Assembly: GCA_003194525.1 (NCBI GenBank)
Contig: NBIV01000039.1
Coordinates: 124,001-188,000, forward strand
DNA length: 64,000 bases
Source: Gracilariopsis chorda
Lineage: Eukaryota; Rhodophyta; Florideophyceae; Gracilariales; Gracilariaceae
Direction of reading: 5' to 3'
The notes below the pieces were generated by a model, which was not told the origin of the DNA, made no database searches, and saw only the letters and a program-made list of their open reading frames with translations. This document shows, in pieces, positions 54,722 through 64,000 of this stretch. Every line of letters begins with the position of its first letter. Position 1 is the first letter of the stretch. The translations under genes and the position numbers were made by a program.

Positions 54722-57700
54722 TCATTTTATAGACTTCCGCGCTGCGGGGATCAGTTTATTAAGCCATTGTTTTAATTCGTAGCGGTAGCAACCCACAGAT
54801 AGGAAATTGTCCAAGGTGGCTTGAGACTCTAACGCCACAGGCGGCGGTGAACGAAATAGAACCAATTCGAACAGTGATACTCCGGTAGTCCGGTGACCTT
54901 GCGTATTGTGTGATACTCTGGTATTCCTTTGATCTTGTGTATTGTATACAAATGGTAGAGCATCTGTATACAAGTCCCAAGTCTTGAGGTGATCAGCAAT
55001 GTAGGTACAGAGAGAGGTAAAAAAAGTCCGATTGAACACTTCGACTTGCCCATTACACTGGGGAGGTTAGGTAGTCGTGAACAATTTCTTCACGTTTACG
55101 ATGCAAAAAACATCCTGGAAGAACTTGGACGCAAACTGCCATCCTTTATTGGAGAGTACCCCCACAGGAGGACTGTAGATAAATATCCAGTGCATTACCA
55201 GAGCCTGGGCCACCGTGAAAACATTTATCCTCCGAAGAGGGACAGTCCGAAAAAGCTTTGAAAAGCGATCGGTGACCACAAGTAAGAACTTGTTGTCTCT
55301 CTTTGTAGTGAGAAGAAGTCCAAGGATATCGACTGCGATTAACTCAAGTGGCACCCTAGCGGGGAATTACTTCATTTTCTTCGCGTTCCTGCGAAGTTTC
55401 ACCCGGTTCTTCGAGCATTCGGTACAAAAACCCCAGTTTCGTAGCAATCAAACACCGTGGCGGGCCACTAAAAAGACCTTCAAAGGGTGAGGTAGAGCTT
55501 CCTCCCACCTACATGGCCATTGAGCCTTGCAGATTGGGAGAGATGAAACACCCGCGACTGCAGGGAATGAAGTACAACAATCTGTGGGCAGCTTCGACTA
55601 ACCGAACGAGGTAACGTCTATCGTTCATCTCGAAAGGGAGGTCTTCACTACCTTTTACACGGACACGAATCCTCATACAGAAGGGGTCATTGAATGTTTT
55701 TCGGATTACTTCCTCCGTTGAAACTGGTACAAAAATTCACGGCACGGGGTTCTCAGGGGTCTTGCAGTATTCGAGAAAGTTGTCAAAGTCATCATCTTGA
55801 TCCCACTCTTCTGGCCATTCCTCGAATTTCCACACCAGGTCATCCGGTTCTTCAGCCATTAAGCATGGAATGTCGTCATCCTCAGTTGAGAGTGCTTCCC
55901 CATTTGTGAGTGAACGCGACAAAGCGTCGGCCTGGGTTTCCAGCGCACCATTTTTATATATGACTTGGAAGTCATATTCGGAAAGGCGGATCTCCAGCGC
56001 ATAAGGCGGCCCGAGGGATCAGATATGTTCATTAACCACCTCAACCAGGAATGATCTGTTTATACGGTAAAATGAACTCCCATAAGATAGGGGCGTAGGA
56101 TGGAAAGCGCCGACATGACGGCGAGACATTCTTTTCCGTTACGGAGTAGTGCCGCTCGTGGACATTAAGCGAGCATGACCAATAACCAACTGGCCCTTGG
56201 TCCCCCTCTGGGGTGGTTGGAAAAGAGCACAACCAACTTGGTAGACGCCCACGTCCATGTCCACGGATTACGGGAGTCCCAGTTTGGCTAAAGATAGAAC
56301 AGGTGCGGACGTGACAGACGTCTTTAAGGAGTTAACACTTTCAATTGCTCGGGAGTGAAGTGTACCAATTGTGGGATATGTCCTTTGCGTAACAACGCGT
56401 TCAAAGATGCTGCGACATCCAAAAAGTTTGGGATAAACCGTCAGTAGACGTTGAAAAACCCCAAGAAGGAGCGGAGTTCCGTTTGAATGCAAGGTTCTTT
56501 AGCATCAAAGAGGGACTTGACTGGAGCCTTCTCGATCATTATCTGTCCTGGACGAATGATATGTCCCAGATACTTGACTGTATCGGTGAAAAGCTCGCAC
56601 GTCCTCAAGTTGAGGGTAATTCCCGCCTCGCGGAGCCCGGTCAGAACGTCCGTTAAATGGGTGAGATGGTCGTCCAAATTATTGGAGAAAATGATAATAT
56701 CTTCCAGGTAGACCAGGCAGCGCTGCCACTTGAAACCATTCAATAGAATATCTATTGCACGCTAAAAGGTAGCGGGAGCTTTGGTCAACCCAAATGGAAT
56801 CCGCTTGAAGGGGTATGACCCTGCGTGGCAGTTCAACGCGGTGTTATCGCGATGCTTCTGTTTGGTAGGGACCTGCCAATAACCCCAATTGGCATCCAAA
56901 GCCGTGAACACGGTAGCATCTCCAAGGGGGTCGATGCACTCGTCCATAAGAGGGATGGAATATGTGTCCCTAACGCTCACGGCATTGAGCCGGTGATAGT
57001 CGACACACAACCTCCAGGTTCTGTTGGCCTTTAAAGCCAGTACAATTGACGATGCCGAGTGTGATTGAGTGGGCTCTATCAAACCTGCGTAGAGCATTTT
57101 GTCTTCTTGGGACTGCTCTTCTTCCCGAGATTTTGGTCCTGCCCTGTAAGGGGGTTGTGCCATCGGACGTGCATCCGGTAGCAAATCTAGCCGGTGTTTC
57201 GTAGCATTTATCTCGCCAAGCGAGCCGTTCCACATCGGTGTAAGTTCCCGTAGCATCGCACAGAGTTTGTCGCGGTGTGACTTCAGCACATGGCCGAGGT
57301 CTATATCTTCGAGTGCCTTTATGGGGTCCACTCGGTCAGAAGTTGCTGTAACATTGTCCTGTGAAACAGGTGTGGCCGTTGGTTCCGAGCTATTCGTGGT
57401 GTTCGACGTTAAAACAACAGTTTCATGTCAATCCTTTGACGATAGTTCGTCGGTGGTGGGGATAGCGTCTTCAAAAGAGGCGCCGATTCCAAGAACTTCA
57501 GGGGTCCTCATTTTCGTCGGAAGCACCCCAAGGTGGTGTGGAGTGACGGTTCCAATTAAATGGTTCGTTACCAGATACTGAGGGCGTTGGCCGAGACTGG
57601 CAACTAGTATCCGGAAAAAAGCATCCATAGTAACGTGAACAATTCCGTTCGCCAGCACGAGCTTGTATTTCTAGTACAACGAGGGCAGAGGTTGAATAAA

Positions 57701-58240
57701 CCAAAGACCATGTTGACGGCAATTGACCTGCATAAAGACTTGGGATTCACGTGGTATAGAAACCGAGGCTGGAACTCACGTGGTATAGAAACTGAGAGTG
57801 GGACTTGAATTTGGTTTGACTCGCGAGATGCGGGCCGTGGTTCTTGCACAGCAGGTAGTAAGACTTGGTTCTGCGAAGCACGCTTCAGTGGATGACGGAC
57901 GATGGGGACTGACGATCCGTTGTCGAGTACCACACGCCTAAAGCAAGGTCTGATTGCGTCAACAAATCTGTCGCAGTAATCACATCCCAGTATGACTGGA
58001 GCGGCCAATGACAAACAAACAATAAATTCATAAATTCGAGCTTCACCACGGAGGTGCCCAACCGCACGGTTAAATCGACGGTACCCATCGTTTTTAACGG
58101 ATTTTTGTTCGCATTTGTGACGTCGGGAGCGGTTTCGGAAAGGATACCAGACCGCACCTGCGGGGGTAGCAATGATTCCACGATGAATTTGGGGCCTGCA
58201 CTTGTGTCCAGGACTGTTAGAAATCTCACCATAAAATGGT
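54722..58240 (-). pseudogene. pol: Chromovirus pol: protease, RT, RNase H, integrase core
   Basis: Minus strand. The protease is at 57885-58232 with VLDTSAGPKF, then VILGCDYCDRFVDAI in another frame (57604-58014). RT (56762-57331) has the fingers and palm WRLCVDYHRLNAV, FTALDANWGYWQ and FPFGLTKAPATF-like ends; after a stop, 56441-56743 has YLEDIIIFS where the family reads YLDD, so one catalytic Asp is Glu. RNase H follows (GYWSCSLNVHERHYSVTEK at about 56150-56200, then DPSGRLMRWR near 56000). The integrase core (55067-55354) has AVDILG, but VLSNKGWQF in place of LSDNGxQF, losing the second catalytic Asp; the third-site region QVEVFNRTFF is near 55030. The zinc-binding N-domain (55400-55500) is heavily broken. 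The element is defective in RT, integrase and frame. Confidence 0.83.
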
Positions 58241-58499
58241 TCTCAACGTCAAGGTTGGCATAAAACTTGTACTTGCCCTTTTGCCATGACTAAGGAACTA
58301 TCAAGAAGCAGAAGGTTTATACTCCATATCCATAGCCAACGCAGCACAGAAATGTGTGCAGAGTCTCCGCCTGTGGTGTCTTTCCTTGAAAGAGGTTTCA
58401 AAGGGGTGTGAGGTGGCGACGCCTCGATGGTCAACATCCTCATCTCTGAGGACGTCTTTTCCAAAGAGAAGACTCCCTCAGTTAGTTTTCCTGGCACGG

Positions 58500-60700
58500 T
58501 CCCGTCGTAGGCTGTAGTCCAGGATCCTCCACCACGAGAGCTTCATGCCAGGGGCTGGGGTTGTTATCTGCATAAGCGGTGGTTGCGTCGGACGTTTGTG
58601 TGAAGTCCCGATTCGGGTTGATTGAAGCTAGCCACGCATGCAGAACATGTGGCAAGGCATGCGAGACGTCCGTCTTAGAACGGACTTAGGAGGCCATTGG
58701 GACGGAACGTTTCCCCTCTGGAGTGAGGGCCTCGTAGTCGGCCACCATCATGGCCATTTCCTTCAGTGTTCAAAGACACTGAGGGGATGTATGGCCATGG
58801 GTGTAGCAGAGGTGGTAAATCAGATCCAACACGGCGAAGCACAGGTTAATATCCCGAGCATCGGAGAAGCGTACTGCAGGGCAGGTTTCATTCCATCCGG
58901 GCCGTTGATAACGGGATTGACCATTCTTAAACGGAACTTCGGTTGGCTGAACGCGATTGTTCCCCACGTACAATACAGGGCTGTCTTGCGCCGTTTCGAA
59001 CGGGTCTTCATCTTTCAAGGTACGTCCATGGTTGGCATAGACACACCATCTCCCTGTGCTAAATGCACGCTGTCTCATCCCTGTCGGGGGTTTCTACCCG
59101 CTAAAAGCGAGAGCGATGAGGAATCAATCTCCAGCACAAACGCCTTGGCGGGCTTAGACTGAGGGTATAGAGTCCTTACACGAAGTGCTTCCCCCTGCGC
59201 TCGAGCGAGCTGAACGAGCTCAAGGTATATGATTATCCGCCTATCCTCGCCGTAACGAGTGACAAGACTCCGGACTGCCGGTTCAATGCCTTCAGTGAAC
59301 ATGGTGCAACGTTACTCTGCGCGGTATTCATTACCACAACAGTGGAAGGACTTGTTAGGCTGCACCAGTTAATCGGTTTCCGCCTCGCCTGAGAGCTGGT
59401 GAGTATCTCGCAAAGCGAGTATTGCCCCCTGAATGGCGGTATTGGTGGCATAGAATCGCAATAAATATTGCGCAGCCTCTGGCCAGCAGGTTACTACTCC
59501 CTCTGAGGTACGAGATGATCCTATGACAGAGGTGTACTGGTTCTCTTCCACTGCCCGTAAGAAATACGGTAGTGCCAAATTGGCTTGCCCCTCATTCGTG
59601 CCGAGGATATCGGCTTCCGCTACAAAGCGGGAAAGAAAGTCCAACACCATAATTGGGTCTTCTCCAGTAAACTACTGGCTACGCAATGATAATTGCATAT
59701 GTCTTAAGCACTTCTTCAGCCTCCCCGTGCCACGGGGTGTAGGTTCTAAAGACGAATCTTCGAGCCACTATTACCGGTATGACAATAGTTTCGGATAAAA
59801 TGGGTTTGTCTGTTTTAATTCCCTGAGAGCAGCGTGTCTTCTCCTCTTTCTGTGGGTACGAATCACACCTTGGATGGCGGATGACCGCCTAGAGCGGGAC
59901 GAACGGCCTCCTTTCTCGTTCTCAGAATCGGAGTCCGAGGAACTAGAACCATCTGACCGGTCTCGGGATGATTTCGATGATGTCGTAGAATCAGAATCCT
60001 CGTGATCCCGTTGTGTTTCCGCTTCTAGCGGAGCTTATTTCTTCCAACATGCTCTTCGTGATGTGACGCAGCTGATTCCAGATCATCCGGGGACAGTTTA
60101 TCCATGAAGACATACTGCTCTAACGTCTCCAGAAGGGCACGAAATCGATCTAATCGATAGTCAACTCCTTCTATAAATGGGGCACGTTGCATTAAACTCT
60201 CTAAAAAAGATTTGACATCAGACTGTAAGATATGGATGTCCTCCGCGACCAAAATTCTAGGGGTTTCCATCACTTCCTCATGGAGGGTTTGTAATTCCCC
60301 GACAAGGGTGTCTTGTGCAGTTCACAAAGCGTGAACTTGAGACTTCAGGGAATTCCCCTGGAGGGTTTTATCGCCCACCAGACGGGGTTCAGGTGCGGCA
60401 GCAGCCACGGCCAGAGTCGGATGAGCACCATTCACTGCCTTCCATAACAGTATCAACGTGGAGTTCTGGGGTTCCAGAGGTGGGTTTGAAGTCCTAGAAG
60501 ATGCACCCCCAGCACGGTTGGATCTATCCCGAGTCCGGATCTTAGAAACGAAGCGAAATTTTGGGATTATCTCCACCATTGTGGAGGCGGCTGTGCGTAA
60601 TCGCAGGCTCCGCCGAGGAGGGCTTCCTCGACATGAAGGCGAACCATTACGACGTGAAACATCGGAACTTCGGGAAAATGAAGAAAAGAAACAAAACCTC
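58500..60700 (-). pseudogene. gag: Chromovirus gag with altered zinc knuckle
   Basis: Minus-strand fragments in changing frames: 60025-60273 (acidic, helical), 59369-59650 (MVLDFLSRFVAEADILG, PYFLRAVEENQYTSV), 59075-59302, and 58770-59078 ending YHLCYTHGHTSPQCL. The last is a C-x2-C-x4-H-x4-C zinc knuckle in which the first Cys is Tyr (TAC for TGC). Several in-frame stops and at least two frameshifts occur. Short plus-strand ORFs (58638-59162, 60458-60733) overlap it; I treat them as shadows. Confidence 0.6.
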
Positions 60701-60757
60701 GAAAGAAGGAACCAAGCTCAAAACCGAGTCTAAGTCTTCTAGGTCGGGAAAACAATT

Positions 60758-61543
60758 TGTAGTGCAATTCCAGGAAGCGGGAATGCACTGAAAGATGTTC
60801 GGGATATTTCCACGTTAGAGGTGAGCCCACTTGGGTAGAGCCCTCCCAGGAGTGGCACGACTATGTTGGTTTGTAAGGCCGAGGCCATTCGTTGCGACTT
60901 GCGCAGGGAGGTTAAGAGAAGAATCAGGTATCCGCAAAGGCGGTGTTTGGGTGTGGTCGTCCTCTAGAGAGGTGAGGTTTCCATGTTAATGGCACGTGCA
61001 AACACGAGCCACGGGTAGCGAGAAAGCCACCTTCTAAAGAGAAGAATAAGACGGAGCTGAGTCACCAGTGTCGTGACAAAGACTAATGGCAGTGCCGGTA
61101 CATGAACCTTATACAAGGCACACACCAAGATAGTTGGAGTAATAACCCGAATACTGGGGTCCTTTAGATGGGCGAGGGGGTTAGACTTTCAGTATGATGC
61201 GGTGCTTCGCTGCAAGGAGGAGTAGAGAACAGACGAAGGCGGTGGGGTCTATAGCCAACTATACAGGTTACAGTCCCTTGCGGGGGAAGTTCTATTGGTG
61301 TGACGGCAACTCGCCGGTGCAGTGAGTACTAACCATCCCAGAAATGGGTCTAAAAATAATAAATAGAGTTAACTAAATTACTCCACTTCGGTGGTTCATG
61401 CCCACTATTGTGGCCAACCAACAACTGACTATTCCTTGTCCCACGTTTCAAATCCACTATTAGTGGTCGTAGGTTATGCAATGACTACATTACCGAAACA
61501 TTCGGGAAATCAACCGAGTACCAAAAATTCCTCCTTGAAGGCA
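60758..61543 (-). repeat. Chromovirus 5' LTR (right on the plus strand)
   Basis: 786 bp, TG...CA. Shares with the left LTR GGGTCCTTTAGATGGG, CCACTTCGGTGGTTCATGCC and AATCCACTATTAGTGGTCGTA. A primer-binding site inside 60757 was not recognised. Confidence 0.87.
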
Positions 61544-63834
61544 TTGAACGTCCAAAATGGTCACCTTTAAAGCTATGAGGAAATCCTAACAGCCACATAT
61601 TGCTCAAATAGCTCTTTTAACGGACTATCAGACTGGTCGACGCAAATGTCGACTTGATTGCGGCAAAGAATGGCGAAAAGAAGATTTCATTGCAGTAGAG
61701 ACGTTGAATGTTGTTAAACATAATAAAGCCATTTTTTACATCAGGATGAACCTATCCATCAGCAAGAGCGTATTTTACAACCTTTTAGCAGCTTGTAGAA
61801 ACCACGAACTATAACGAAATCCTACTTCATCTCTTTTTTTTGCCAAATGCAATGGTTAGAAGCAACACCATTCTTTTCGAACACAAAATATCATTCATTG
61901 TAGCCCGTGCGTTAGAGACTGCATAACGTGGCTTTATTGTGCCCAGTGAAGCCCTTCGGTACATTGTGGCTGGTATTTTGCACCAGATGCGCCCTAAATG
62001 TCAAAACATGACCTGCCTTCCAACGATGCTGCTCGATCGCTTCGCGTTTTACACAGGCCATTTTCGTACAAAAGATACTGTCTAACGGATATCGTTAGTA
62101 CAGAAGCATGTTTCAAGAGAGAAATTATATACACTCACAGTAGATGCCCACTCATCCCGAAAAGAACTTAAATGGGTTATAGAGTGGGAGACAAGTAAGT
62201 TCTTTCCCTTTATAAAGACTGCAAAGTTTTCATAATAACTTGAACTCTATGAAATACATTCACGGAATCTCCTCGTTGCACTCGAGATGCATTCAACCGC
62301 TCTGCAGTTCCCGGGAAACGGGCCCCAAATTTCATCCTTTCTTGCGCTGTATATGCTCATGAAACCATAACAAAACCCTTCTGTAGCGCAGTGGGCCTCG
62401 CCCTTATATAGAGAACAGAGGCATGGCCATTACGGTGCCACACACTGTTAGTTTAGAGGGCAGTGCCCTGAATGTTTGGTTTTCCCGGCACCGCTGCCTT
62501 GCACTTAGCGCCTATCGGGCGTGGCAAGTCCATGTGTCACATTGGTTCTGAGCCGACTGCAGCACGCGGGCGCGCGTACACTTAAACAAATATGTACTTC
62601 ATTCATTAGAAGTATACTAACTTTAGGATAGCTTGTGTAGCGGGTGACCACAGTAGTACGCCCAATTTCTGCTGCAGCTTCTCAGAAACGTGCACCGACT
62701 CTTGGTGGCTTCAGAACTCTAGTTCTGGTCTTGCGAGTCAAGTCACTCCGGACTTACTCCCGTGTCTATGCCGACAATACAGGCTCTAGCCTGGGCAACT
62801 ATAGTCAATGTCTACCTCGTGTCCCAAACTCGCCGGGTACTACCAGATCAGTCCTCATCACTATCGACCCTCCGCCACTCGTAGAGCGCGTTGCACTGTC
62901 ATTTAGCCCGTTGGGCTACTGGAAACCCTGCCATATGAGTACTCACCCGACGTATTGTGTCGATCATGACATTTGGGTGCGTACGCGAACCCCGGCTTAT
63001 AATTGTCGCTTACTTCGCGTGCTAGACGGCGCAGCCATAACAGACGTTCACGTGTCGACTCGGACGCAATCTCCGTGAAAACCTGCTCTCCTGTTGCGAC
63101 CTGTTTGGTGTTCGGTCGAAGCGTCGTACATGACACAAACGTAGGCCCTCTTCTGGGCTCTGGTCCAATCTTGGGACCTTGCCGACGTTTCCCATCGCTA
63201 AGCGACGTTACCAGTCGACAGATAGGTATTAAACTGATTCCGACCGGTTGATAGTACTTCAATTAGATGCTTGTCCCTTTCGACACTGCGGGCATCGCCC
63301 AGTACTCGTACTTACGTTGGAAGCATAGAACAGAGCTCGGGATTTGAACTAATCTGAGCCTGCTAAAACCTTTCTGCCAGGCTCTGCCTGCTTTTATATC
63401 AACTTTTAGTGGCTGATCTGTCGAGTAATGCATTGTGATACACTGTCATCAAGTATTCTTTCCAGTCAACCAGACGGTTCCCATTCTCTCTATCATTCGC
63501 AGAAAACATCAAATTTGTTGAGAACGAAGAATGTTGGATCTCCCAGAAAAAGTGTTCTTCGATTTCATAGCGATAATGCAGTGTGGAGCGCTGGCGGAAC
63601 GACAAAGAAGTTTTCGAGGAGGTGCATTATATTTCTGATAAAAAGTATAGTGTAGTACGAAAGATACAGTTGTTAACTGAGCTCTTCCAAAGCGCTTAGA
63701 GCCCTCACATCATCATGATATCTGTCACACCGGTGCACACCCAAAAAAAATTGTTCTTGTCATCCTGATACCACAAGCCGTCATCTGTACTGTTTGAGTG
63801 CCGCGGCCAAGAGTTGATGACCATAACCGCAGCG
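61544..63834. other. No recognised gene (61.5-63.8 kb)
   Basis: 61544-62640 has only very short ORFs. At 62640-63262 the plus strand has a 144-codon ORF (62644-63078) and the minus strand a 119-codon ORF (62903-63262), overlapping; neither has a known domain. A plus-strand AGTTTAGAGGGCAGTGCC and CTTATATAGAG near 62405 could be a TATA-like element. No tRNA was found. Confidence 0.4.
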
Positions 63835-63975
63835 TCAGAAGTACTTGTAAACGTTGTGAACCACGTAATTGGCCTTGGTGACTTTCCAAAACCAACCTTG
63901 TAAAAGCTTCTTCATCTTGAATTGGTCGAGGAACATGGTGGGCTGGTCAAACTCGTGGTGTCTGTCGTTGAATGT
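63835..63975 (-). CDS. Possible 3' exon of an unidentified gene running off the window
   Basis: The minus strand from 63975 to a TGA at 63835-63837 encodes about 46 residues of ordinary, conserved-looking composition: FDQPTMFLDQFKMKKLLQGW then FWKVTKANYVVHNVYKYF. Upstream, TTTTTTAG at about 63985-63992 on the minus strand could be a 3' splice acceptor. An ATG at 63936 would give only 33 residues, so an exon is likelier. Family not recognised. Confidence 0.3.
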   Translation of the reverse strand, partial: TFNDRHHEFDQPTMFLDQFKMKKLLQGWFWKVTKANYVVHNVYKYF

Positions 63976-64000
63976 TCACCCACCCACTAAAAAAGACCAC

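Larger units (their letters stand above)
49937..61543 (-). mobile_element. Ty3/gypsy chromovirus LTR retrotransposon, 11.6 kb
   Basis: Two direct repeats of exactly 786 bp beginning TGTAGTGCAAT and ending GGCA flank minus-strand gag, protease, RT, RNase H, integrase and a C-terminal chromodomain, the gypsy order with RT before integrase. The LTRs show many scattered differences by eye, so the insertion is old. Flanks (AAACT left, TTGAA right) do not form a target duplication. About 2 kb between the end of pol and the 3' LTR carries an apparent antisense frame. Confidence 0.87.

Noticed and set aside
60458-60733. Plus-strand 91-codon basic ORF in the chromovirus gag region
   Set aside because: It overlaps minus-strand gag fragments and has an Arg/Glu-rich composition typical of antisense of low-complexity coding DNA. 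No family recognised.
62640-63262. Overlapping ORFs of 144 codons (plus) and 119 codons (minus)
   Set aside because: Neither shows a domain, a signal peptide or clear promoter and polyA signals. Insufficient to call a gene.

Overview
The window looks like a transposon-rich stretch of a eukaryotic nuclear genome. Six of the recognisable blocks are eukaryotic transposable elements: a Tigger/pogo transposon, two unrelated Helitron families (one present as an inverted pair), a decayed Mutator-like element (MULE), a Ty1/copia retrotransposon and a Ty3/gypsy chromovirus. The only recognisable metabolic gene is a broken stand-alone 3-dehydroquinate synthase whose C-terminal part resembles the plastid/algal/plant type, whereas fungi and oomycetes carry this activity inside the AROM fusion. 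I therefore infer a photosynthetic host, probably an alga; a red alga is plausible but not proven. There is no bacterial-style gene packing, no operons, and no rRNA, tRNA or CRISPR that I could identify.

Layout. 1-6500: sparse host DNA with one long coiled-coil ORF on the minus strand (1112-3079, polyA signal downstream) and one short ORF with a signal peptide on the minus strand (ATG at 6063, TATA box at 6171-6178). 6529-8612: a complete-looking Tigger element with TA target duplication and terminal inverted repeats. 8640-8920: short palindromic tandem repeats. 9087-24385: a 15-kb composite inverted repeat in which two copies of one Helitron Rep-helicase reading frame run outward from a repeat-filled centre. 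24386-26170: nothing recognised. 26170-31370: wreck of a MULE. 31881-32920: 3-dehydroquinate synthase pseudogene. 32950-34190: nothing recognised.

34200-49390: an unnamed repeat family (three copies of a characteristic end block carrying a CAGACAGA run). One copy is split by a 6.46-kb copia element with 366-bp LTRs (34478-40935), and a second, divergent Helitron lies beside another (42259-47138). 49937-61543: an 11.6-kb Ty3/gypsy chromovirus with two 786-bp LTRs, on the minus strand, with an apparent antisense reading frame between pol and its 3' LTR. 61544-64000: nothing recognised except a possible last exon at 63835-63975.

The unusual part is the 9-24 kb Helitron palindrome. Two divergent copies of a 1.6-1.9 thousand codon frame contain no visible frameshift, and every internal stop is TAA or TAG. 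Their middle sections are almost identical while their ends are diverged, and copies of one CTG-repeat/hairpin module stand symmetrically at the outer ends and in the centre. Almost every coding element here is disabled by stops, frameshifts or catalytic substitutions.
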